In this document: piece by piece, positions 9,067 through 18,112 of the stretch
Layout: each line of letters starts with the position of its first letter
Position numbering within the stretch: position 1 is the first letter of the stretch
Origin: Aquidulcibacter paucihalophilus
GTDB lineage: Bacteria; Pseudomonadota; Alphaproteobacteria; Caulobacterales; Aquidulcibacteraceae
Reading direction: 5' to 3'
Assembly (NCBI RefSeq): GCF_002105465.1
Contig: NZ_NCSQ01000166.1
Location: 570-64,569, forward strand
DNA length: 64,000 bases
The notes under the pieces: model-generated
Seen by the model: the letters and a program-made list of their open reading frames with translations, nothing else
Databases searched by the model: none
What the model was told of the DNA's origin: nothing
Translations under genes and position numbers: made by a program

Positions 9067-10049
9067 AGCCAATCTGCCACTGGAAGACCTTTGGAAGTCA
9101 GGAAATCGCGGTTGAACAATTTGCTCTGATAGCGGCTGGCATAGTCACACAAAATGGTGACGATCGTTTTGCCTGGTCCCAAGTCCTTGGCCAAGCGCAT
9201 CGCACCCACAACATTCAGGGCCGCAGATCCGCCAATGGTTAAGCCCTCATTCTTGACCAGATCAAACAAGACCGGGAGCCATTCCTCGTCCTCGACGCGA
9301 TAGGCATAATCGACCAGCACATCTTCCAGATTTGCGGTTACACGGCCTTGGCCAATCCCCTCGGTGATCGATGTGCCCGTCGCCTTCAACTCACCATCCT
9401 TGTACCAATGATAGAGCGCAGCCCCGCCCGGATCGGCGATACCGATGGCGATGTTTGGGTTGCGGGCTTTCAGCGCGCGGCTGATGCCGCCCAAGGTCCC
9501 GCCGGAGCCGACCGAACAGATAAAGCCATCAATTTTGCCCTCGGTCTGCTCCCAGATTTCTGGGCCGGTGGTTTCCTCATGTGCGCGGCGATTGGCAAGA
9601 TTGTCAAACTGATTGGCCCAAAGGCCGCCTTGTTCTTCAGCAATACGCCTAGATACTTTGGTGTAATGGTCAGGGTGGGAAAAGGCCACGGCATCGACTT
9701 CGACGAGTTCAGCGCCAAACAGTTTCACCGCATCCTTCTTCTCTTGCGATTGCGTGCGTGGCATGACGATGATGCAGCGATAGCCCAAAGCATTGGCCAC
9801 CATAGACAAGCCAATGCCCGTATTTCCAGCAGTGCCCTCAACAATCAGCCCGCCGGGCTTTAAGGCGCCGCTGGCTTCAGCATCACGAATAATGCCTAGT
9901 GCCGCTCGGTCTTTTACCGATTGACCGGGGTTTAAAAACTCGGCCTTGCCCAGAATTTCACAGCCTGTCGCCTCACTTGCCGCGCGCAGACGGACCAGCG
10001 GTGTCCCTCCAATCAAGTCAATCACTGTTTTGGCATAGTGGGTCATCAC
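9063..10049 (-). CDS. cysK: Cysteine synthase A-type PLP enzyme
   Basis: 328 residues, fold-type II PLP enzyme. O-acetylserine sulfhydrylase landmarks: VIDLIGGTPLVRL, the Schiff-base lysine in NPGQSVKDRAAL (about residue 46), and GTAGNTGIGLSMVA in place of the commoner PTSGNTGIGL. The phosphate loop is SVGSGGTLGG, with GGSAALN near the C-terminus. It should make cysteine from O-acetylserine and sulfide; cystathionine beta-synthase-like activity cannot be excluded. An AAGGA site eight bases before GTG (10049) supports that start over the ATG three bases later. It is translationally coupled to the aminotransferase. Confidence 0.88.
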   Translation of the reverse strand: MMTHYAKTVIDLIGGTPLVRLRAASEATGCEILGKAEFLNPGQSVKDRAALGIIRDAEASGALKPGGLIVEGTAGNTGIGLSMVANALGYRCIIVMPRTQSQEKKDAVKLFGAELVEVDAVAFSHPDHYTKVSRRIAEEQGGLWANQFDNLANRRAHEETTGPEIWEQTEGKIDGFICSVGSGGTLGGISRALKARNPNIAIGIADPGGAALYHWYKDGELKATGTSITEGIGQGRVTANLEDVLVDYAYRVEDEEWLPVLFDLVKNEGLTIGGSAALNVVGAMRLAKDLGPGKTIVTILCDYASRYQSKLFNRDFLTSKGLPVADWL

Positions 10050-10306
10050 GCATCAGGTCCTTTGGCTTTAAGCCGTAGCTTGTTTCTATCTCGCCCTCAC
10101 TTGGGGGTGGCTGTCAATGTCAGCAAGGCCTGAAACTTTTTGGACGCGCGCGATTCTGTGATTGGCTAATTTGTTCAACTTCTTTAAGGCAGTAACCAGT
10201 TTAAGCGGTGTGCCTGTGGCGTACCATGCTATGTTCTGATTTGCTCTTTGTGGTCTATTTGGTCGCGGGCAAGCTATAGTTTGAGCCAAGGGGCGCGATT
10301 AAGGCC

Positions 10307-11191
10307 ATGACGGAAGCCGCATTAAAAGCCTATCTCCATATTGCTGAATGGCCCACGGGCGACGCTGTCGCTGAAATGATTACCAATCAAAGCCAAGCGG
10401 CAGCGGCGGTTGCCGCAGTCTCGGCCCAGCTTGCCCATGCAGCCGATGAAGCGGCAGCCCGATTGGGGCGAAACGGTCGCCTGATTTATGCTGGTGCTGG
10501 CACCTCTGGCCGGATTGGCGTGCAGGACGGGGTCGAGCTGGGCCCCACCTATGGCTGGCCGAAGGAGCGCATGATCTTCCTAATGGCCGGCGGGCAGATG
10601 GCTTTTATGCAAGCGGTTGAAGGGGCGGAGGATGATCATGCCAAGGGTGTGGAAGAGGCCCGCGCCTTAAAGCTAACCGCCAGCGATGTTGTCATTGGTT
10701 TGGCCGCTAGCGGCTCTACACCTTATACAATCGGGGTAATTGAGGCCGCGCGGGAGGAAGGGGCCTTGACCATTGGCCTTGCCAATAAACTTCCTGCTCC
10801 TTTGTGCGACGCTGCTGAGATTGGCATTCTGATTGAGACCGGGGCCGAAGTGATTGCCGGTTCTACCCGCATGAAGGCCGGAACAGCGCAGAAGATCGCA
10901 CTCAATGTTCTCTCCACCGCCATTATGATCCGCTTGGGCTTTGTTTATGAAGGGCGGATGGTGGCGATGCAGATCTCCAACCGAAAGCTTCTGGCCCGGG
11001 CCAAAGCCATGATTGTGGAGCTAACAGGCTGCGGGGAAGAGCAAGCCGCTGTTGCCTTAGAGCAAGGAGGGCGTAACATTCGCGTCGCGATCCTGTTGGT
11101 GAAGGGTTGGACTTTGGATCAAGCCAAAGCCGATCTAGACCATTGGGCCGGAAATCTTGCAGCTGTCCTGCAAGCAAACTCTCGCGGATAG
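10307..11191 (+). CDS. murQ: N-acetylmuramic acid 6-phosphate etherase
   Basis: Cleaves the lactyl ether of MurNAc-6-phosphate to GlcNAc-6-phosphate and D-lactate in cell-wall recycling. 294 residues with a SIS domain. Motifs are LIYAGAGTSGRIGVQDGVELGPTYG, GLAASGSTPYTIG, IETGAEVIAGSTRMKAGTAQK with the catalytic Glu, and the C-terminal EEQAAVALEQGGRNIRVAIL. The 257-base region upstream holds a possible -10 TATAGT at 10275-10280 but no convincing -35. The neighbouring GH3 gene starts 17 bases downstream on the same strand. No MurNAc kinase or transporter is seen in the window. Confidence 0.95.
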   Translation: MTEAALKAYLHIAEWPTGDAVAEMITNQSQAAAAVAAVSAQLAHAADEAAARLGRNGRLIYAGAGTSGRIGVQDGVELGPTYGWPKERMIFLMAGGQMAFMQAVEGAEDDHAKGVEEARALKLTASDVVIGLAASGSTPYTIGVIEAAREEGALTIGLANKLPAPLCDAAEIGILIETGAEVIAGSTRMKAGTAQKIALNVLSTAIMIRLGFVYEGRMVAMQISNRKLLARAKAMIVELTGCGEEQAAVALEQGGRNIRVAILLVKGWTLDQAKADLDHWAGNLAAVLQANSRG

Positions 11192-11207
11192 ATCCGAAAG
11201 GCATGTC

Positions 11208-13322
11208 ATGACCGACCTCTCTCCAACCAAAGGCCTTACATCGGACCAAGTGGCAGAGCGGGTGGATCGGATTCTGGCCGAAGCTACTTTGGCGGAGAAA
11301 GTGCGCATGATGTCAGGCAAGGGCTTCTTTAAGCTCTTTGCCGAAAGCGGTCGGCATTGGGGCGCGAACCCCTATCCGGCAGGCAGTGGAGTGGAGCGGC
11401 TCAACGTGCCGCCGCTCTATTTCACCGATGGTCCTCGTGGGGTCGCTCGCGGCAATTCCACCTGCTTCCCCTGCACCATGGCGCGCGGTGCGACCTTTGA
11501 TGTCGATCTGGAGCGGCGCATTGGCGAGGCGATGTCGATTGAAATTCGCGCCCAAGACTGCACCTTGTCTGGCGCGGTGTGTGTCAATCTTTTGCGCCAT
11601 CCGGCCTGGGGTAGGGCGCAGGAAACCTACGGCGAAGATCCGTGTCATTTGGGGCAGATGGGTGCGGCCCTAGCCATCGGCCTCCAAACCCACAATGTGA
11701 TTGCCACCGTCAAACATTTCGCGCTGAACTCGATGGAGAATGCGCGCTTCAAAGTCGATGTCCAAATCGATGAGCGCGCCTTGCATGAAGTCTATCTACC
11801 GCATTTCAAAACTATTTTGGACGCAGGCTGCGCCACGGTGATGAGCGCTTATAACCAAATGAACGGCAGCTTCTGCGGGCAGAGCAAAGCCCTGCTGACT
11901 GACATTTTGCGTGTCGAATGGGGCTTTGAGGGCTTTGTGCATTCCGATTGGGTCATGGGCTTGCGCCATGTCTATGCGGCCTCTGCGGGTCTCGACATCG
12001 AAAATCCCGAGCCCTTGGTCTTTGGCAAGCATTTGTTGGCTGCGGTGGAGGCAGGCCAAGTTGAGCCCCAAGTGATCGATCAGGCATGCCGCCGCATTCT
12101 GTCGACCCAATACCGCTTTGCGTGCGCCGAAGACCCCTTGCCGGACTATAGCCTTGATATGGTGGCACAGCCTGCTCATATCGCATTGGCGCTGGAGGCG
12201 GCGTTGAAGGCAGCGGTGCTTTTGAAGAATGACTCCATGCTCCCGCTGGATCGGAAAAAGCTGAAAAAGCTCGCCGTGCTGGGCCAACTGGCGAATAAGG
12301 AGAATACGGGCGACTTTGGCTCCAGCCGCGTTCGTCCACCCTATGTCGTCACCGCGCTCCAAGGTCTACAGATTGCGTTGGGTGAAGCGACCGAGATTGT
12401 CACAGGCGATGAAACTGACGTGGTAGCCGCGGTCGCCAATGCCGCAGATGCTGACGCCATCATCGTTGTGGCAGGCTATACCGCACGCCAAGAGGGGGAA
12501 TATATTCCTGAAGACATGACCCTTGGTGTGGCCAGTGACGTCTTGCCCGCACCTAAGCCAGCCGCAGCTAACGAGCCCAGCGCTGAAGAAGCCCGCGGCG
12601 GAGATCGCACCAATCTATCCCTGCCCGCTGATCAGATCGCTTTGATCGAAGCCGCCTGTGCAACGGGTCGGCCCGTCCTTGTCGTCCTTGTCGCGGGTTC
12701 TGCCGTGCTGGTGGAGGGTTGGCAAAGCCAAGCCAGCGCGATCTTGCAAAGTTTCTATTCTGGCATGGAAGGCGGCACGGCCTTGGCGCAACTGGTGTTG
12801 GGCGAAGTGGCCCCTTCGGGAAAACTGCCTTTCACGGTAGCGAAAGACCCGGCCCATTACCCCTTCTTTGATAAGGATGCCGACGCCATCGTCTATGATT
12901 ATTGGCATGGCTATACCAAGTTCGCGCGCGAACAAATTGAGCCACGTTATGGCTTTGGCCATGGCCTGTCCTATACCTGCTTTGGGTATCGTGCTTTAAG
13001 CCTGCGGCGGACAAAGCGGGGCTTTCAAGCCCAAGTCAGCATCACCAATTTGGGTGAGCGGGCCGGGGAAGAGATCGCCCAACTCTATGTTGGCTTTCCA
13101 GGTCATGTGGTCGAACGCCCTGCCAAGGTCCTGAAGGCCTTTTCCCGGGTTGCATTGGAGCCCGGCCAAACCAAAGTCATCCGCTTTGAGGTAGATGCCG
13201 AGGATTTGCGCTATCGCGACACCCAGACCCACTGCTGGCGGATAGAGCCTGGCACCCACACGGTTTATGTTGGAGGTTCGGCCGCGCTGGCCGATCGGCT
13301 CAGCGCGACCATTTCCCTTTGA
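11208..13322 (+). CDS. Glycoside hydrolase family 3 beta-glucosidase-like enzyme
   Basis: 704 residues from the ATG at 11208, with GAAAGG just upstream. Order: GH3 barrel (TDGPRG, RHPAWGRAQETYGEDP, TVKHFALN, SAYNQMNG, and VHSDWVMG with the likely nucleophile Asp), then the GH3-C alpha/beta sandwich (VLLKNDSMLPL, SGKLPFT). A fibronectin III-like C-terminal domain follows (VSITNLGERAGEEIAQLYV). This is the large beta-glucosidase type, not the short NagZ type, so a role in wall recycling with murQ is not assured. A Pro/Ala/Glu-rich insert lies near residues 445-468. No signal peptide is seen, so it is probably cytoplasmic. Sugar specificity unknown. Confidence 0.92.
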   Translation: MTDLSPTKGLTSDQVAERVDRILAEATLAEKVRMMSGKGFFKLFAESGRHWGANPYPAGSGVERLNVPPLYFTDGPRGVARGNSTCFPCTMARGATFDVDLERRIGEAMSIEIRAQDCTLSGAVCVNLLRHPAWGRAQETYGEDPCHLGQMGAALAIGLQTHNVIATVKHFALNSMENARFKVDVQIDERALHEVYLPHFKTILDAGCATVMSAYNQMNGSFCGQSKALLTDILRVEWGFEGFVHSDWVMGLRHVYAASAGLDIENPEPLVFGKHLLAAVEAGQVEPQVIDQACRRILSTQYRFACAEDPLPDYSLDMVAQPAHIALALEAALKAAVLLKNDSMLPLDRKKLKKLAVLGQLANKENTGDFGSSRVRPPYVVTALQGLQIALGEATEIVTGDETDVVAAVANAADADAIIVVAGYTARQEGEYIPEDMTLGVASDVLPAPKPAAANEPSAEEARGGDRTNLSLPADQIALIEAACATGRPVLVVLVAGSAVLVEGWQSQASAILQSFYSGMEGGTALAQLVLGEVAPSGKLPFTVAKDPAHYPFFDKDADAIVYDYWHGYTKFAREQIEPRYGFGHGLSYTCFGYRALSLRRTKRGFQAQVSITNLGERAGEEIAQLYVGFPGHVVERPAKVLKAFSRVALEPGQTKVIRFEVDAEDLRYRDTQTHCWRIEPGTHTVYVGGSAALADRLSATISL

Positions 13323-13325
13323 GGC

Positions 13326-14396
13326 CTAAATCGTCAAAAGGCCGTGGTCGAGCTTTGGCAGAACGTAGCGGCCAAACAGGTCGCACTCGGTCGCGTGGGG
13401 ATAGCCGGACAAGATGAAGGCATCAAAGCCGACGTCGCGATAGGCATTGATCTTGGCGAGCACCTGATCTGGGTCGCCGACAATCGCAGCCCCACAGCCC
13501 GAGCGGGCGCGACCAATGCCAGTCCACAGATTATCTTCCACATAGCCATCATTGGCGCTGGCCGCTTCGCGCAGTTCGGCTTGACGGCGCACGCCAACAG
13601 AGGTTGCATCCAAAGACTTGGCGCGGATGGCATCACCTGTTGCGGCGTCTAATTTGCTCAGCAAACGATTGGCGGCTTCGCGCGCTTCGGCTTCGGTCTC
13701 GCGCACCACGACATGGACTCGGAAGCCGTGCTTCAATGTCCGGCCGTATTTGGCAGCCCGCGCATTCATATCGTCCAAGACGGCCTTGGAATTGGCCAAC
13801 GTATCGGGCCACATCAGGTAGACATCGGCGGCCTTGGCTGCGACTTCACGGGCATCTTCCGACAGGCCACCGAAATAGAAATAAGGCGACTTGCCTGATT
13901 GTGTAGTGATGCGCGGTGGGGCCAAGTCAAACTGGTAGAACTCACCTTGATGCTTGACGGTCTCGCCATTCATCCAGGCACGCAGGATTTCCATCGCCTC
14001 TAATGTGCGGGCATAACGGGGGGCGGAACCCATGGTCTCGCCCGGCATTTCAGAGGAAATGAAGTTCACCGCCAGACGGCCCTGCATCATCCGGTCGAGC
14101 GTGGCTAATTGCCGCACGATCTGTGGCGGCCACATCTCCCCGACGCGAATCGCCAGCAAAAGACGCATTCGGCTGGTCAGCCCAGCAATGCCTGCAGCAA
14201 ACACTGTGTTGTCGATACCCAGCTGATAGCCCGATGGCAGCAGGATGTTATCAAACCCATTTTTCTCGGCAGTCAGTGCGATATTGCGACAATGTTCCCA
14301 ACTCGACTGCAAAGCAGGCTCTGATTGGCCCAAAAACTCGTAATCATCATCGCACAGGGCGGAAAACCAACTGACTTCAACGGGATTACGGGCCAT
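13326..14396 (-). CDS. ssuD: LLM-class FMNH2-dependent monooxygenase, SsuD-like
   Basis: 356 residues, bacterial luciferase-like (alkanesulfonate monooxygenase) fold. Visible blocks: WFSALCDDDYEFLG, AEKNGFDNILLPSGY, the strand and loop LLLAIRVGEMWPPQIVRQLATLDRMMQGRLAVNF (cut here only by prose, residues about 80-113), and FILSGYPHATECDLFGRYVLP at the end. SsuD enzymes desulfonate alkanesulfonates to aldehyde and sulfite. It converges on the GH3 gene and is divergent from a Gfo/Idh dehydrogenase. SsuABC genes lie next door, but no SsuE flavin reductase is in the window. The exact sulfonate is unknown. Confidence 0.87.
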   Translation of the reverse strand: MARNPVEVSWFSALCDDDYEFLGQSEPALQSSWEHCRNIALTAEKNGFDNILLPSGYQLGIDNTVFAAGIAGLTSRMRLLLAIRVGEMWPPQIVRQLATLDRMMQGRLAVNFISSEMPGETMGSAPRYARTLEAMEILRAWMNGETVKHQGEFYQFDLAPPRITTQSGKSPYFYFGGLSEDAREVAAKAADVYLMWPDTLANSKAVLDDMNARAAKYGRTLKHGFRVHVVVRETEAEAREAANRLLSKLDAATGDAIRAKSLDATSVGVRRQAELREAASANDGYVEDNLWTGIGRARSGCGAAIVGDPDQVLAKINAYRDVGFDAFILSGYPHATECDLFGRYVLPKLDHGLLTI

Positions 14397-14489
14397 GATT
14401 ATTTCCTCATACTGCCAAGAGGGCGTGTATCGCCCGCCATTATGCTTATGATGTCTTATAACGAGTCAAAGCAGCTTCGGGGAGAGGTC

Positions 14490-15581
14490 ATGGGCGGCAA
14501 AATACGGGTTGGTGTCATCGGCACGGGCATGATGGGCTATGAGCACATCAATAATCTCAAGCTGATGCCGGAAGTTGAGATTACGGCATTGGCTGACCCC
14601 ACCGATCACATGCTGGCTTTGGGTAAAGGCATGTTGGGCCCCGCTGGCGAGAAGGTTGCAACCTTTAAGACCGGTGATGAGCTTTTGGCCGCAGGCCTTG
14701 TCGATGCTGTGGTGATCGCCTCACCAAACTTCACCCACCATGATGTTTTGCAGCCCGTGTTCAAAAGTGGCGTACATGTCTTGTGCGAAAAGCCCTTATG
14801 TACCACTGCCGAGGACGCCGCCCGCATCCGCGACCAAGCTGAGGCCTATAAGGGCGTGTTCTGGGTTGGGATGGAATATCGCTTCATGCCGCCTGCGACG
14901 GAATTTGTGACCCGCGTGCACCGCGGGGATGTTGGCCGTCTGGTCATGGTGTCGATCCGTGAGCACCGCTTCCCCTTCCTGCAAAAGGTCAATGATTGGA
15001 ACCGTTTCTCGGCCAATACCGGCGGGACGATGGTGGAGAAATGTTGCCACTTCTTTGATCTGATGCGCCATATTATCCAGTCAGAGCCAACGCGCGTCTA
15101 TTGCTCGGGCAATATGGATGTGAACCATCAGGACGAGCGTTATGATGGTCGTAAGCCCGACATCATCGACAATAGCTTTACGGTGGTAGATTTTGCCAAT
15201 GGCACGCGCGCCATGCTCGATCTGTGCATGTTTGCCGATGGGGCCGAACATCAGGAAGAGATTTCGGCCACGGGCGATAAGGCCCGCCTGGACGTTTTGA
15301 TCCCACCCGGTGAAATGGTGATGAGCCCACGGGTTGGCTTCCGGCAGCCCAAGCAAGTGACGCGGGAAACCATCCATGTCGATCCGGTTGCTCTCGAGGC
15401 CGGGTCGCACTTCGGCGCGACCTTCTACCAACAACGGGCTTGGATTGATGCGATCTTGAATGGCGCATCGGTGCAAGTCACCGCGCAAGACGGCCTGCAA
15501 GCCGTGCGCATGGGTGCGGCGGCAGAGCTTTCGGCGGCAACCGGTCGTGCGATTGAGATGAGCGAAATCGCCGGCGGCTGA
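14490..15581 (+). CDS. Gfo/Idh/MocA family NAD(P)-dependent dehydrogenase
   Basis: 363 residues. The start at 14490 is set by a strong GGGGAGAGG site (14479-14487) and gives the Rossmann start IRVGVIGTGMMGYEHINNL; the open frame upstream is not conserved-looking. VVIASPNFTHH and CEKPLCTT (EKP motif) are family signatures. EKCCHFFDLMRHI provides the usual C-terminal-domain histidine. Substrates are normally sugars, inositols or related polyols. It lies between ssuD and ssuB in the organosulfur locus and shares a 93-base divergent promoter region with ssuD, which suggests co-regulation. Confidence 0.9.
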   Translation: MGGKIRVGVIGTGMMGYEHINNLKLMPEVEITALADPTDHMLALGKGMLGPAGEKVATFKTGDELLAAGLVDAVVIASPNFTHHDVLQPVFKSGVHVLCEKPLCTTAEDAARIRDQAEAYKGVFWVGMEYRFMPPATEFVTRVHRGDVGRLVMVSIREHRFPFLQKVNDWNRFSANTGGTMVEKCCHFFDLMRHIIQSEPTRVYCSGNMDVNHQDERYDGRKPDIIDNSFTVVDFANGTRAMLDLCMFADGAEHQEEISATGDKARLDVLIPPGEMVMSPRVGFRQPKQVTRETIHVDPVALEAGSHFGATFYQQRAWIDAILNGASVQVTAQDGLQAVRMGAAAELSAATGRAIEMSEIAGG

Positions 15582-15588
15582 AGCCGGG

Positions 15589-16347
15589 CTAATGGGCTTC
15601 CCGCGCGCGGGGATCATCGCCAAACAATTTGTCGAGGATTTGGCCTTCAAGGGCGGCAAATTCGGGTGTGCCGCGTTTGCGGGGGCGGGGTAGGTCTACG
15701 GCCAAATCCAACACCACTTGACCATGATCAATCAGGATCACGCGGTCACCCAGCGCCACCGCTTCGCCCACATCATGGGTGACCATCAAAGCGGTGAAGC
15801 CAAGGTCTTGCCATACCCCTTCCAGCAGCGCCTGCATATCGATGCGGGTCAAGGCGTCGAGTGCGCCCAAGGGTTCGTCCAAGGCCAGTAAAGTTGGTTG
15901 TGAAACCAGCGCGCGGGCTAAAGCCACGCGTTGCCGCATCCCGCCCGAAAGCTGGGATGGCCATAGGCCTTCACGGCCTTTCAGGCCCACTTCTTCTAGG
16001 ATCGCTGCGGCTTGTTGGTCGGCGGCTTGGCCAGATTGGCCCTCGCCCAAGCCCACGGCCACATTGTCCTTGACACTCGCCCAAGGCAGCAAACGCGGTT
16101 CTTGAAACACAATGCGGGCCGCTTGCTCTTTTAGCGCCGGGGCGTCCAAAACGCCGCTGGTCACCGTGTCGAGGCCAATCATCAGGCGCAGGAGCGTGGA
16201 CTTACCACAGCCTGACTTGCCCACGATGGATACAAACTGGCCCGCAGGGATTTCCAGATCAATCCCTTGCAAGACCACATTGCTGCCGAAGGCCTTTTTC
16301 ACATCTTTGAGGCTAACGCGTGACCCGCCGGTTGGTTGGCTGCTCAT
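15589..16347 (-). CDS. ssuB: ABC transporter ATP-binding protein, SsuB/TauB type
   Basis: 252 residues, ATPase of a nitrate/sulfonate/taurine-class importer. Walker A GKSGCGKST near residue 44, the signature LSGGMRQRVALARAL near residue 130, Walker B LLALDEPLGALD, and the H-loop VTHDVGEA are intact. The gene is last in a minus-strand operon (receptor, binding protein, permease, ATPase) and starts three bases after ssuC. It ends seven bases from the convergent dehydrogenase stop. Confidence 0.95.
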   Translation of the reverse strand: MSSQPTGGSRVSLKDVKKAFGSNVVLQGIDLEIPAGQFVSIVGKSGCGKSTLLRLMIGLDTVTSGVLDAPALKEQAARIVFQEPRLLPWASVKDNVAVGLGEGQSGQAADQQAAAILEEVGLKGREGLWPSQLSGGMRQRVALARALVSQPTLLALDEPLGALDALTRIDMQALLEGVWQDLGFTALMVTHDVGEAVALGDRVILIDHGQVVLDLAVDLPRPRKRGTPEFAALEGQILDKLFGDDPRAREAH

Positions 16348-16350
16348 GGT

Positions 16351-17133
16351 TTAGACCTTCGCATAGGCTGGGTTCCACGCCAGGAACTTGCGCTCTAAGG
16401 CGCGGGTGGCGCTATCGGCCAGCTTGCCCAAAATCGCATAAATGACGATGGACAGGACCACGATATCTGTCTGCATAAATTCGCGCGCGGCCATGGCCAT
16501 ATGACCAATGCCAGAATTTGCCGCAATGGTTTCTGCCACGATCAGTGTCAACCACATGACACCCAAGGCAAAGCGCAGACCCACAAAAATGGAGGGCAAA
16601 GCGCCCGGCAGAATGACCTTCAAGAATAAGGTCCGGTTATTCATGCCATAGATGCGGCCCATCTCGATCAATTGCGGGTCGACATTGCGCACACCATGCA
16701 AGGTGTTGAGATAGATCGGGAAAAATACGCCCAGCGCCACCAGGAACAAACGCGCGCTTTCGCCAATCCCAAACCAGATGATGACCAATGGGATCAGAGC
16801 CAAATGCGGGATGTTACGGATCATTTGCAAGGTTGGGTCCAAAAGCATTTCGCCCGTTTTGCTAAGGCCGTTGAGCAATCCCAGGCTAAACCCGATCGCC
16901 CCACCAATGATTAGGCCACTCATGGCACGGGCAAAACTCACCCCCAAATTGTCGATGAGGCTGCCATCTTGTAGCTTAGTCCAAGCCGCTTCCAGCACAG
17001 CAGTTGGGGCGGGAAGAATATTGGGCGGCAGCCAGCCGAGGCTGGATGAGACTTGCCAAAGAATGATCAGTGCCAAAGGCACCAACCAGGGAAGTGCCCG
17101 ACTAAAAGGACCCTCGGAGGCCGTTACTGCCAT
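16351..17133 (-). CDS. ssuC: ABC transporter permease, SsuC/TauC type
   Basis: 260 residues with about six membrane spans. The cytoplasmic EAA loop is visible as YGMNNRTLFLKVILPGALPSIFVGLRF near residues 165-191, the contact for SsuB. The N-terminal stretch ALPWLVPLALIILWQVSSSLG is a typical first span. Gaps of three bases on each side to ssuB and ssuA show a single transcript. It should form the inner-membrane channel of the sulfonate importer. Confidence 0.94.
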   Translation of the reverse strand: MAVTASEGPFSRALPWLVPLALIILWQVSSSLGWLPPNILPAPTAVLEAAWTKLQDGSLIDNLGVSFARAMSGLIIGGAIGFSLGLLNGLSKTGEMLLDPTLQMIRNIPHLALIPLVIIWFGIGESARLFLVALGVFFPIYLNTLHGVRNVDPQLIEMGRIYGMNNRTLFLKVILPGALPSIFVGLRFALGVMWLTLIVAETIAANSGIGHMAMAAREFMQTDIVVLSIVIYAILGKLADSATRALERKFLAWNPAYAKV

Positions 17134-17136
17134 CTT

Positions 17137-18108
17137 TTACCCTGTCCAGCCGCGCCAAGCGGCATCATTGATGCTAACTTTCTTCGGTATGATCCCCAAT
17201 TGTGCAAAGCGGTCAACCGTTGCTTGTTGTGCGGCCAGCACATCATCGGTCAAGGGCTCTACTTTGAAGTCCGTCCGCTTCATCGTGTCTTTGAGGAGCT
17301 CAAGCTCTAGGCCCGAGGCTTTGGCAGAGATTTCAGCAACCGCATCGGTGTTGGCCGCGCACCAGTCACCCTCTTTGGCGATGGCTGACAACAACACTTT
17401 CAAGTCTTCCGGACGGGCTTCGACGAACTTTGCATTCGCCAAGAGGAAGCTTGCGCCACCGCCTAATTGGTCGAGGCCTGAGAGAACCCGTGCGCCCTGA
17501 TCGCGGATCGCAAGGCTGTAATAGGGGTCCCAAATTACCCAGCCATCAATGCCCCCTTGGGCAAAGGCGGCGGCGGCGTCTGCCGGGCCCAGATTGACGG
17601 CCTCCACATCGGCCAATGTCAGGCCAACGCTTTGCAAGGCAATCACGGCACTATTATGGGCGGAGGAACCGCGCGTGAAGCAGAGTTTCTTGCCTTTCAG
17701 GTCCTTCAAGGACTTAATAGCGGAATTCTTAGGCGTGATGATGCCACCGGCTTTGCCTGAAAGGCGAACTTGGGCGACATATTTGATTGGCGCATTGGCG
17801 ACTTGGGCAAAAATCGGCGGGGTGTCGCCCGTCAAGCCCAAATCAACCGAGCCGACAGCCATGGCTTCTAAAAGAGGTGGGCCGGACGGGAACTCAACCC
17901 AATTCAGCGGCGTGATGCCAGCTGCTTTCAAGGGTTCGACCAGCGAGCCGCGCGTTTGAGCCACGAGCATGACCCCATTTTTTTGAAAGGCGAGATTAAC
18001 GCCCTTGCCTGTGGAACCGCTGCCTTGGCCACAGGCGGCAAGGGCAGCCGAAGCTGCCCCTGCTACCAAGAGACCGCGACGCGAGAACCTGTCCGCAATC
18101 GCTGTCAT
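17137..18108 (-). CDS. ssuA: Sulfonate/nitrate-type ABC substrate-binding lipoprotein (SsuA-like)
   Basis: 323 residues. The N-terminus has twin arginines followed by a hydrophobic stretch and a lipobox: FSRRGLLVAGAASAALAAC, with Cys26 as the likely lipidation site. It may therefore be exported by Tat and anchored, unlike the soluble SsuA of E. coli. The rest matches the NMT1/SsuA-type fold: VEFPSGPPLLEAMAVGSVDLGLTGDTPPIFAQ, LKDLKGKKLCFTRGSSAHN, and AFAQGGIDGWVIWDPY. It lies between the receptor and the permease. Ligand class (aliphatic sulfonate) is inferred from family and neighbours. Confidence 0.9.
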   Translation of the reverse strand: MTAIADRFSRRGLLVAGAASAALAACGQGSGSTGKGVNLAFQKNGVMLVAQTRGSLVEPLKAAGITPLNWVEFPSGPPLLEAMAVGSVDLGLTGDTPPIFAQVANAPIKYVAQVRLSGKAGGIITPKNSAIKSLKDLKGKKLCFTRGSSAHNSAVIALQSVGLTLADVEAVNLGPADAAAAFAQGGIDGWVIWDPYYSLAIRDQGARVLSGLDQLGGGASFLLANAKFVEARPEDLKVLLSAIAKEGDWCAANTDAVAEISAKASGLELELLKDTMKRTDFKVEPLTDDVLAAQQATVDRFAQLGIIPKKVSINDAAWRGWTG

Positions 18109-18112
18109 AGGA

